Shown in pieces: positions 55,583-64,000 of a DNA stretch of 64,000 nucleotides. Positions within the stretch are counted from its first letter, which is position 1. Each line of letters opens with the position of its first letter. The stretch comes from Salipiger thiooxidans. GTDB taxonomy: Bacteria > Pseudomonadota > Alphaproteobacteria > Rhodobacterales > Rhodobacteraceae. The DNA lies in NCBI RefSeq assembly GCF_900102075.1, contig NZ_FNAV01000006.1, positions 124,001 through 188,000 on the forward strand, in the 5' to 3' direction. Below the pieces are notes generated by a model, which ran no database searches, was not told the origin of the DNA, and saw only the letters and a program-made list of their open reading frames with translations. The position numbers and the translations under genes were made by a program.

Positions 55583-55643
55583 GGGGGCGCTGCCCCCGTC
55601 GCGCCTTGCGCGACTCCCCCGGGATATTTCAGGCCACTGGAAG
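55583..55643. repeat. Palindrome-rich intergenic repeat, single copy
   Basis: GGGGGCGCTGCCCCC, then CGCGCCTTGCGCG and CTCCCCCGGGATATTTC. It lies between proC and the esterase gene, both on the minus strand. Orientation is as in the 40.4-kb copy. Confidence 0.8.
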
Positions 55644-55680
55644 CCACGGGGCTTCGCCTGCGACCCGGGGGAGCGCCAGC

Positions 55681-57108
55681 CTATTCGGCCAGGATCGAGG
55701 CGGGCCGGGTGCCGTCGTTCAGCCACGCCTCCATCGGGGACATCGGGTCGAGCGAGGCGGCGCTGATGCCGCCCGGTCCGGGCAGGATGCCGCAGTGATC
55801 GAGCCCGGGCACCATGAAGAGCGCCACGTTCTCCTTGAGCGTGTCCTCGCCGCCGGCCAGTTCCGCCGCCTGGTCATACCATTCGATGGTCTTGTAGGGC
55901 GTAACGATGGCATCGGCCCAGCCGTGCCAGACGATCATCTTGCCGCCCGCGGCGCGGAACTCGGACAGGTCCGGATTGTCGCCGTTGTAGACCGTGGACA
56001 TGGTCTCGAGTCGGGCCGGGTCGGTCTCGAAGTCGAAGTCGAGCGGGGTCCATTCCGGGCCGGGATCGGTGGCGAAGGCCATGTAGCGGCCGAAGTTCTC
56101 GACGAAGGCGGGGATGCTCCGCCCGGCGCCCTTGTCGTTGCCGGTGAGCCAGAGCCACCAGAACGGCTCGGAGCCCTCGGGGATGCCGCCCGGGTAGAGC
56201 TGCTCTCCGGCGGCGTTGTGCGGCCCCTCGCGCCACTTGGCGACGGTTGCAAGCTCGGCCTCGCCGAGGCAGCTGGCGCTGTCCTCGCCGGTGCAGGCCA
56301 GCGCGGCGAGATCGACGCTGCAGGCGCGCGGGTCAGCGATGAGGCCGTCCTCGGTGCCGTCGGCGCCGTCGCATTGCGTCATCACCTCGTCGCCGATCAG
56401 CGTGGCCTCGTCCGGGCCGATGATCTGGCTGCCGTCGGCGGCGGTGTTGGCCTGTACGAGCCACGCCATCTTGGTGGCCACGAGGCCGGTATAATCCATC
56501 GCCGGCGCGCCGGAGATGATGCCGTCGAACATCTCGGGGTAGCGCTGCGCGGCGACATGGGCCATGCGCCCGCCAGTGGAGCAGCCCTGGAAGATCGCCT
56601 GCTCGGAGGCGCCGTCGTAGAACGCCCCGATCAGCGCCTGCGCCACGCGGTGGGTCTCGCCGATCGAGCGCCAGCCCCAGTCGCGCTCGGCGTTGGGGTT
56701 GTTCATCGCCCAGCTGCCCTCGGTCACCGACAGCGCGTGGTGGCCGCTGTCGGACGTGGCGGTGGCGTAGCCGCGCTCGAGCCCCGGGCGCATGGCGTTG
56801 ACCCAGCCGCCGCCGGCATCGGCCCGGCCGAGGATGCCGCAGAAGCCGCCGCAGCCCGACTGGTAGTACTTGCCGTTCCAATCCTGCATCGGCAGGCGCA
56901 CCTCGATCGAGATCGCCGGGCGCGCGGTCACCCGCACCTCGCAGTAGGCGGGCAGCGTGTCGGCGGCGGGCATCACCCGCGCCGAGGTCACCAACGCGGC
57001 ATCCATCACCGTGTCGCGGAGCGCCGTGCAGGCCCCGTCGGACTGCTGCGCATAGGCCGGAACGGCTGCGGCCATGGCGAGCGCCATGGCCGATACATGC
57101 TGTTTCAT
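55681..57108 (-). CDS. Secreted tannase/feruloyl esterase family hydrolase
   Basis: A 475-residue secreted alpha/beta hydrolase: signal peptide to about residue 20 (AYA-Q), Ser177 in QGCSTGGR as nucleophile, Asp in WHGWADAIVTP and His in PGLDHC. A large lid domain is inserted between (about 220-370), as in fungal tannases, bacterial feruloyl esterases and MHETase. Cys pairs suggest disulphides, including the CS-D-HC type seen in the family. Substrates are likely aromatic esters; which one is not readable. Confidence 0.88.
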   Translation of the reverse strand: MKQHVSAMALAMAAAVPAYAQQSDGACTALRDTVMDAALVTSARVMPAADTLPAYCEVRVTARPAISIEVRLPMQDWNGKYYQSGCGGFCGILGRADAGGGWVNAMRPGLERGYATATSDSGHHALSVTEGSWAMNNPNAERDWGWRSIGETHRVAQALIGAFYDGASEQAIFQGCSTGGRMAHVAAQRYPEMFDGIISGAPAMDYTGLVATKMAWLVQANTAADGSQIIGPDEATLIGDEVMTQCDGADGTEDGLIADPRACSVDLAALACTGEDSASCLGEAELATVAKWREGPHNAAGEQLYPGGIPEGSEPFWWLWLTGNDKGAGRSIPAFVENFGRYMAFATDPGPEWTPLDFDFETDPARLETMSTVYNGDNPDLSEFRAAGGKMIVWHGWADAIVTPYKTIEWYDQAAELAGGEDTLKENVALFMVPGLDHCGILPGPGGISAASLDPMSPMEAWLNDGTRPASILAE

Positions 57109-57210
57109 ATATTCCTCCCTGAGTTGTCCCTGGAGGGGAGGATCGCGCCGTTTCCTCAGCCAGGCAAGTGCGGACTTGCCTGACCCGTGGTCACCCGGCG
57201 CGGAGGCCGC

Positions 57211-57711
57211 TCAGGCCCGGCCGTAGGCCTCGGCGATGGCGATCTGCAGCGCCTCCTTCGGGCTTTTCCCGGCCCATGCGATGAGCTGGAATGCCGGGTA
57301 GTAGCGCTCGGAGGCGGCGACGGCGGCGGAGATCATCGTGTCGATCTGCTCGGGGCTGGCGACCTGCCCGCCCGACAACACGAGGCCGTAGCGGTAGACC
57401 ATGAGCTTGTGCTCTCCCCAGTAGCTGAACGCGCCCGCCCAGCACTGGTCGTTGACCGTGTTGATGCCCTCGTAGAGCTGGGGCATGGCGTCCTCGGGGG
57501 GCTCCATCTCGAAGGTGCAGATCAGGCGCAGGGTCTCGTCATAGGGCGACCATGCGAGGGTGATGGAATAGGTGCGCCACTGGCCCTCGACCGCCATGGC
57601 GATCTGGTCCTCGGCCACGCGGTCGAAATCCCACTCATGGTGTTCGGCCAGCCCTTCGACGATGTCGATGGGGTGAATTTCGTCGCTCAGAAACTCTTCG
57701 GACAGTGCCAT
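57211..57711 (-). CDS. YbjN domain-containing protein
   Basis: A 166-residue YbjN-family protein (SDEIHPIDIVEGLAEHHEWDFDR, then FEMEPPEDAMPQLYEGINTVN). E. coli YbjN affects motility and stress; the fold resembles type III secretion chaperones. ATG 57711 follows GAGG and gives the family length. Confidence 0.87.
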   Translation of the reverse strand: MALSEEFLSDEIHPIDIVEGLAEHHEWDFDRVAEDQIAMAVEGQWRTYSITLAWSPYDETLRLICTFEMEPPEDAMPQLYEGINTVNDQCWAGAFSYWGEHKLMVYRYGLVLSGGQVASPEQIDTMISAAVAASERYYPAFQLIAWAGKSPKEALQIAIAEAYGRA

Positions 57712-57851
57712 GCGCCACCTCTTGTGCTCGTAGCGCCGGGGAAAAGGCAACGCCCCAAGCGCTAGCTGACTGCTCTAGGGGCTGGGAGTTGTTCCCCTCC
57801 CCTTACCATATATCGTGCCTGTGGGGGGCATCTTCTGTAAAGCGAAATATT

Positions 57852-57938
57852 TGTGGACAACGCAATAAGTTGTGGACTCCTGAGGGCTGCGCCCAAGATG
57901 ACGCCTGTGGAGATGTGGACAGGCTGTGGACATGTGGA
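57852..57938. repeat. Cluster of six TGTGGA direct repeats
   Basis: TGTGGA occurs six times in one direction: 57852, 57871, 57906, 57914, 57925 and 57933. The first two, TGTGGACAA and TGTGGACTC, are close to the reverse complement of a DnaA box. The region between the YbjN and DUF3859 genes is AT-richer at its left side. Confidence 0.6.
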
Positions 57939-57956
57939 GAAGCCGCGGGCCGCGGC

Positions 57957-58508
57957 TCAGGACACGAAATCCTGCCCGTAGCAGACAGAGAGCACCGCCG
58001 GTGCCGCCAGTTCCGAGACCACTTCGAAGCGCTGCTCCATGAGCCGCTCGCCGCCCTCCTCGATCGCCATGATCCACTCGCCGGTGACCAGCTCGTAGGG
58101 GTATTCGAAGGTGAAGAGGTTGAGGCTGTTGCGCCCCTCGGCCAGCGGCGCGACCCAGGTCTCGCGGGTGATGCCCTCGGGGCCCATCGGCGGGTGGGTG
58201 ACGATCACCGTCACGTCGCGGTCGCCCGCCCCCGGCAGCAGGGTGAACTTGACGCCGAAGCTGATGCCCGTCTTGGCCGGGACGACGCGGGTGGTGATGT
58301 CCATTTCGCGGTTCTGGCCGACGAGGTTGATCGCGCCCATGATCGTGTCGGGCGCCTCGCGCGAGCCCTCGGGCGTCACCTGGCAGATGATGCCGTGGTC
58401 GATCATCACCACCGGCTCGTGCGCATAGGATTGGGCCGGCGCCGCGACGGCGAGGCAGGGCCATGCGAGCAGGCAGGCGGCAAGGGCGGTCGGTCGCAGC
58501 ACGGGCAC
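57957..58508 (-). CDS. DUF3859 domain-containing secreted protein
   Basis: A 183-residue protein with a signal peptide (cut near AVA-A) and a DUF3859-like beta domain (IDHGIICQV, INLVGQNREMDI, VVPAKTGISFGVKF). Function unknown. Single gene after pckA on the same strand, separated by a terminator. Confidence 0.78.
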   Translation of the reverse strand: MPVLRPTALAACLLAWPCLAVAAPAQSYAHEPVVMIDHGIICQVTPEGSREAPDTIMGAINLVGQNREMDITTRVVPAKTGISFGVKFTLLPGAGDRDVTVIVTHPPMGPEGITRETWVAPLAEGRNSLNLFTFEYPYELVTGEWIMAIEEGGERLMEQRFEVVSELAAPAVLSVCYGQDFVS

Positions 58509-58601
58509 GGCACTCTCCGAAAACGTGTGGATGCGCTGCCGGGATAGCCTGCGGGGCCGCGCAGGGAAACCCCTGCCCCCGCAAACACCCCCGCAAAGAA
58601 A

Positions 58602-58626
58602 GACGCCCGCCGGTTGGGCGGGCGTC
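58602..58626 (-). terminator. Rho-independent terminator after pckA
   Basis: A 10-bp stem (58602-58611 with 58617-58626), 5-base loop, followed on the minus strand by TTTCTTTG. It lies 24 bases past the pckA stop. Confidence 0.85.
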
Positions 58627-58649
58627 GATCAGGCACTCCGGGGCGGGGC

Positions 58650-60248
<1,599 letters not shown>

Positions 60249-60614
60249 CTGCCAAGCTCCTGTAGCCGCTACGTGCCGCGGCGGTCGTCATTCAGGACGG
60301 AAACGACGGAAAGCCTCCCCCGTCCGCCGGAAGTTCCCACCCCCGGCATCAGTGCCTTAGCACGGTGAATTGGCACTGGAACAGGACGCAAATCAAAGTT
60401 AGCGCAACCAAGTTTGGTTTAGCGTTAGCACCGGCGCGACGCTGCCGAGACACCCGCCAAACGCTCGGACATTTTAGCCATTTCTTACAGAATTTCATCT
60501 GCAATGAACGCGCTCAACGACGTGATTCGCAGTTTGGCATTGTTGAAAAATGCGGTATCCCGCATACTGCTGAAAAAAGTCGCGTAAGAAGAGCAGATAA
60601 CAAGGAACTTGCGT
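60249..60614. promoter_or_regulatory. Divergent control region between pckA and chvI
   Basis: No gene here. It contains a dyad AACCAA-GT-TTGGTT (60406-60419) flanked by TTAGCG and AGCGTTAGC, which may bind a regulator of pckA, and an AT-rich stretch (60470-60600) suited to the chvI promoter. No known consensus was matched. Confidence 0.45.
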
Positions 60615-61316
60615 ATGTCGAAGATCGCTCTTGTGGATGACGACAGGAACATCCTGACCTCCGTGGCGATGACACTCGAGGCAGAGGGGTTCGAGGTCGA
60701 AACTTACAACGACGGCCAGTCCGCCCTCGATGCGTTCAGCAAGAAGATGCCCGACATGGCCGTCTTCGACATCAAGATGCCCCGGATGGACGGCATGGAC
60801 CTGCTGCAGCGCGTCCGCCAGAAGTCCAAGATGCCCGTGATCTTCCTGACCTCCAAGGACGACGAGATCGACGAGGTGCTCGGCCTGCGCATGGGCGCCG
60901 ACGACTACGTCAAGAAACCCTTCTCGCAGCGCCTGCTGGTCGAGCGCATCCGCGCCCTGCTGCGCCGCCAGGAGGCCGTCGCCACCGACATGGTCGGCGA
61001 CACCGAGGAAACGAAGCTGATGACCCGCGGCTCGCTTACTATGGACCCCCTGCGCCATTCGGTGACATGGAAGGGGCAGGACGTCTCGCTCACCGTGACC
61101 GAATTCCTGCTGCTGCAGGCGCTGGCCCAGCGCCCCGGCTTCGTGAAATCCCGCGACCAGCTCATGGACGTCGCCTACGACGACCAGGTCTATGTCGACG
61201 ACCGCACCATCGACAGCCACATCAAGCGCCTGCGCAAGAAGATGCGGACGGTGGACCCGGACTTCTCCGCAATCGAAACCCTGTATGGCATCGGCTATCG
61301 GTACAACGAAGAGTAA
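60615..61316 (+). CDS. chvI: Response regulator ChvI
   Basis: A 233-residue OmpR-family regulator: receiver domain with Asp52 in [12 protein letters not shown], Lys in KKPFSQR, then winged helix with [16 protein letters not shown]. ChvI, activated by ChvG, controls envelope and acid-stress responses in alphaproteobacteria. AAGGA precedes ATG 60615. Three bases separate it from chvG. Confidence 0.93.
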   Translation: MSKIALVDDDRNILTSVAMTLEAEGFEVETYNDGQSALDAFSKKMPDMAVFDIKMPRMDGMDLLQRVRQKSKMPVIFLTSKDDEIDEVLGLRMGADDYVKKPFSQRLLVERIRALLRRQEAVATDMVGDTEETKLMTRGSLTMDPLRHSVTWKGQDVSLTVTEFLLLQALAQRPGFVKSRDQLMDVAYDDQVYVDDRTIDSHIKRLRKKMRTVDPDFSAIETLYGIGYRYNEE

Positions 61317-61319
61317 GCG

Positions 61320-63050
61320 ATGGCCTTCGCCGAAAGGATCCCGATGCGCGACGACCAATCGGGTGAGAGGCAGGATGCGGATGTCATGCTGGGCGACGAT
61401 TTCATAGCTCCCGACAGCATCGTCGAGAAGGAGCTGCGCGACAGCCGCGCGCGCCGGAGCCTGTTCTCGCTCAACCGCTCACCGCTGACCCGCAAGATCA
61501 TCACGTTCAACCTGATTGCGCTGAACGTGCTGGTGGCGGGCATCCTGTGGATGAACTCCTCGCGCGACACGCTGGTGCTGCAGCGTGGCAATTCGCTCGG
61601 CGCCGGCGCCGAGCTGATCGCCGACGTGTTCGAGGCAAGTCTGCCCGAGGCGCCCATCGTGGCGCTGGGGACCGATCCGGGCTTCGACCTCGGCCGTACC
61701 CTCGCGGCGCTCGACCTGCGGCAGGGGGTCGGGGTGATGATCTTCGACGCCGGCAACTTCCTCGTCGCCCAGACCGAGGGCACCCAGCCCCAGACCCTGC
61801 CCGCAGACCCGCGCGGCGAGTACCGCACCACGCTGATCTCGGATTTCCTCGACAGGGTCTGGCATCTCATCGCCGGGCTGTTCTCGTATTTCGAGGACGC
61901 GCCCGTGCTCGACGAAGAGGACCGGCTGCGCCGCACCATCGAGACCAGCGATCCGGCCCTGACCCGGGTGATGTCCGAGGTCGACGCCTCGGGCCGGACC
62001 GTGTTCACCGTGCTCAGCCCGATCCGGCAGGGCGACGCCATCATCGGCACCGTGGCACTGGTCTCGGCCGCCACCGAGATCGACGCCGCCGTCAGCGCCG
62101 AGCGCGAGCGCGTGCTGCAGATGTTCGTTATCGCGACGCTGGTCTCCATCGGGCTCAGCCTCGTGCTGGCCTCGACCATCGCCAACCCGATCTCCGACCT
62201 CGCCGACGCCGCCGAGATCGGCCTCGACCGCAGCAACCGCAACCGCGGCTCGTCGCGGCGCATCCGCATCCCCGACCTGACCGCCCGCCCCGACGAGATC
62301 GGGCGGCTCTCGGGCGCGCTGCGCGGCATGGTCGCGGCGCTCTACGACCGCATCGACAGCAACGAGCAATTCGCCGCCGACGTCGCGCACGAGATCAAGA
62401 ACCCGCTGGCGAGCCTGCGCTCTGCCATCGGCTCGCTGCGCATCGTCCGCAAGGAAGAGCATCGCGACAAGCTGCTCAACGTCATCGAGCACGACGTGCG
62501 CCGCCTTGATCGTCTGGTCAGCGACATCTCCAACGCCTCGCGGCTCGATTCCGAGCTGGTCAAGGAAGAGGAGCAGGAATTCGACCTGCTCGAGATGCTC
62601 GGCAACCTGACCCAGTTCCTTGGCGAGGACGCGCGCCGCAAGGGGGTCGAGTTCATCACCGACCTGCCCGCCAACCCGATCCCGATCAACGGGCTCGAGC
62701 CGCGGCTGGCGCAGGTCTTCGTGAACCTCATCACCAACGCCGTGTCCTTCTGCGAGGATGGCGATGCCATCCGCGTCTGGGCCCGCCGCCGCGACAACCG
62801 CGTGCTGGTGGTGGTCGAGGACACCGGCCCCGGCATCCCCGAAGAGGCACTGACCAAGATCTTCAAGCGCTTCTACTCGCACCGTCCCGAGAACGACTTC
62901 GGCAACAACTCCGGCCTTGGCCTCGCGATCTCAAAGCAGATCGTCGAGGCGCATGGCGGCGTGATCTGGGCCGAGAACATCCGCCCGACCGAAGCCGACG
63001 TGACCTCGGAGCCGCTCGGCGCCCGGTTCGTCGTGGGCCTTCCGATCTGA
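61320..63050 (+). CDS. chvG: Sensor histidine kinase ChvG
   Basis: The 576-residue inner-membrane kinase has helices at about 59-80 and 260-282 that enclose a periplasmic sensor domain of about 180 residues. HAMP follows, then the HisKA domain with the phosphorylated His in DVAHEIKNPL, and the ATPase domain (DTGPGIPEE, N box NLITNAVSF). Its partner is ChvI. In other species the periplasmic regulator ExoR represses it; no exoR is in this window. An internal ATG at 61344 is an alternative start. Confidence 0.93.
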   Translation: MAFAERIPMRDDQSGERQDADVMLGDDFIAPDSIVEKELRDSRARRSLFSLNRSPLTRKIITFNLIALNVLVAGILWMNSSRDTLVLQRGNSLGAGAELIADVFEASLPEAPIVALGTDPGFDLGRTLAALDLRQGVGVMIFDAGNFLVAQTEGTQPQTLPADPRGEYRTTLISDFLDRVWHLIAGLFSYFEDAPVLDEEDRLRRTIETSDPALTRVMSEVDASGRTVFTVLSPIRQGDAIIGTVALVSAATEIDAAVSAERERVLQMFVIATLVSIGLSLVLASTIANPISDLADAAEIGLDRSNRNRGSSRRIRIPDLTARPDEIGRLSGALRGMVAALYDRIDSNEQFAADVAHEIKNPLASLRSAIGSLRIVRKEEHRDKLLNVIEHDVRRLDRLVSDISNASRLDSELVKEEEQEFDLLEMLGNLTQFLGEDARRKGVEFITDLPANPIPINGLEPRLAQVFVNLITNAVSFCEDGDAIRVWARRRDNRVLVVVEDTGPGIPEEALTKIFKRFYSHRPENDFGNNSGLGLAISKQIVEAHGGVIWAENIRPTEADVTSEPLGARFVVGLPI

Positions 63051-63065
63051 CCCGCTGACCCTGCC

Positions 63066-63503
63066 ATGTCCCGCACCGACACCTCCGTCCTCCACGCCAC
63101 CGCGGTGGCCGTGGCCGGCAACGGGCTGCTGATCCGGGGCGCCTCGGGCAGCGGCAAGTCGGGCCTTGCGCTCGAGATGATGGTCCGCGGCGCGGCGCTG
63201 GTGGCGGACGACCGGGTCATCGTCACCGCCCGCGACGGCGCGCTCTGGCTCTCGGCCCCCTCCCCCATCGCCGGACTGATCGAGGCGCGTGGGCTCGGGC
63301 TGCTGCGGGCCACGCCCGCGCGCGGCCCCGTCCGGCTGGTCGCGGTGCTCGATCTCGACGAACCCGAGACCGACCGCTTGCCGCAGTGCCGCGAAATCAT
63401 GCTGCAGGGGCAAAGAATCCCCTTGCTTCACAACTCCGTGCATACCAGTTTCCCCGCAGCGCTCGTTCAATATCTAACGAGTGGCCGAAGGGATCACGGA
63501 GAC
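63066..63503 (+). CDS. hprK: HPr kinase/phosphorylase, C-terminal-domain type, fused in frame to rapZ
   Basis: This part encodes about 146 residues of the short alphaproteobacterial HprK: Walker A GASGSGKS, the LVADDRV strand, IEARGLGLL, and ends [17 protein letters not shown]. It phosphorylates and dephosphorylates the Ser of HPr in the nitrogen-related PTS. Separate hprK genes stop shortly after QYL; here no stop appears and the frame runs on through a linker of about nine residues into RapZ. ATG 63066. Follows chvG after 15 bases, the usual place. Confidence 0.88.
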
Positions 63504-64000
63504 ATGCAGGATCAGCCGACGGGAAGCCAACGTGTTGTCCTCGTCACCGGGCCTTCGGGCGCCGGGCGGTCCACTGCGATCAACGTCCTGGAAGATATCG
63601 GCTTCGAGGCCATCGACAACATCCCGCTGAGCCTGATCCCGCGCCTGCTCGACGGCGGCGCGCTGGCCCGGCCGGTGGCGCTTGGCGTGGACATCCGCAA
63701 CCGCGACTTCTCGGTCCAGGGTCTTCTGGACCTGCACCGCCGCCTCGGCAGCGAGGCGGGGATCGAGGCGCAGCTGCTGTTCCTCGACTGTTCGTCCGAG
63801 GTGCTGGCGCGGCGCTATTCCGAGACCCGCCGCCGCCATCCCATGGCCCCCGAAGAAAGCTACACGCAGGGCATCGCCCGCGAGACCGAGCTCCTGCGCG
63901 ACGCGCGCGATGCGGCGGACGTGCTCATCGACACCTCCGAGTTGTCGCCGCACGACCTGCGCGCCCAGATCGAGCGCGGTTTCGGCGATGACAGCGGCCA
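63504..64000 (+). CDS. rapZ: RNase adapter RapZ (partial, continues beyond the window)
   Basis: The P-loop GPSGAGRST near the start and [14 protein letters not shown] identify RapZ, the nucleotide-binding protein that in E. coli directs RNase E to small RNAs that control amino-sugar synthesis; in alphaproteobacteria it is part of the PTS-Ntr locus. ATG 63504 is in the same frame as hprK with no stop between, and weak sites (GGAG two bases before, AAGGG eleven before) could allow separate initiation. The window ends after about 165 residues. Confidence 0.9.
   Translation, partial: MQDQPTGSQRVVLVTGPSGAGRSTAINVLEDIGFEAIDNIPLSLIPRLLDGGALARPVALGVDIRNRDFSVQGLLDLHRRLGSEAGIEAQLLFLDCSSEVLARRYSETRRRHPMAPEESYTQGIARETELLRDARDAADVLIDTSELSPHDLRAQIERGFGDDSG

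Overview
The window is a GC-rich chromosomal segment of an alphaproteobacterium, almost certainly a member of the Rhodobacteraceae (Roseobacter group). This rests on gene content and order: a branched-chain aminotransferase gene divergent from a MarR regulator and PetR-type response regulator, followed by a histone-deacetylase-like gene, xseB, ispA and dxs; and pckA divergent from chvI-chvG-hprK-rapZ. Genus-level placement (for example near Salipiger/Citreicella) would be a guess. No rRNA, tRNA, CRISPR array, prophage or insertion sequence was recognised. About 66 protein genes are supported, mostly housekeeping.

Layout. 0-10 kb: HU protein, AMP nucleosidase, ilvE, petP-petR-like regulators, the hdaH-xseB-ispA-dxs isoprenoid block, an NAD-dependent epimerase and a lipoprotein lytic transglycosylase. 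10-21 kb: a PAS/chemoreceptor-like protein, a four-gene polyamine-type ABC importer (potA-potD-potB-potC order, minus strand) and, divergently, an ectoine-hydrolase-like M24 peptidase, an M20 deacetylase and a GntR regulator, with a probable GntR operator between the two units. 21-31 kb: L,D-transpeptidase, ribA, a response regulator, catalase, a strong small-RNA candidate, pnp and rpsO (separated by two unrelated genes). 31-42 kb: an RTX protein, a PLP-dependent dehydratase, the ybbN-LON-Trm112 operon, cardiolipin synthase with a nuclease-fold partner, exonuclease III, a drug/metabolite transporter and RNA-modification enzymes (rluE, tadA, rluB).

42.6-51.3 kb is the most unusual part: two small membrane proteins, two XpaC-like membrane proteins, TelA, a DUF2927 lipoprotein, a globin, an SPFH protein with a C-terminal GYF-type domain and a membrane-anchored double zinc-ribbon protein. 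Homologues of these parts occur in Bacillus membrane-stress operons (ydjGHI, yceGH). I read this as an envelope-stress module; that is inference from family membership and clustering.

51.9-64 kb: PfkB kinase, dtd, a 2-hydroxyacid dehydrogenase-csaA-proC operon, a secreted tannase/MHETase-family esterase, YbjN and DUF3859 proteins, pckA, and the chvI-chvG two-component system followed by hprK and rapZ, which in this sequence form one uninterrupted reading frame.

Five to seven copies of a GC-rich intergenic repeat built from short palindromes are scattered through the window, two of them arranged as long inverted hairpins. Several convergent gene pairs share clear bidirectional terminators.
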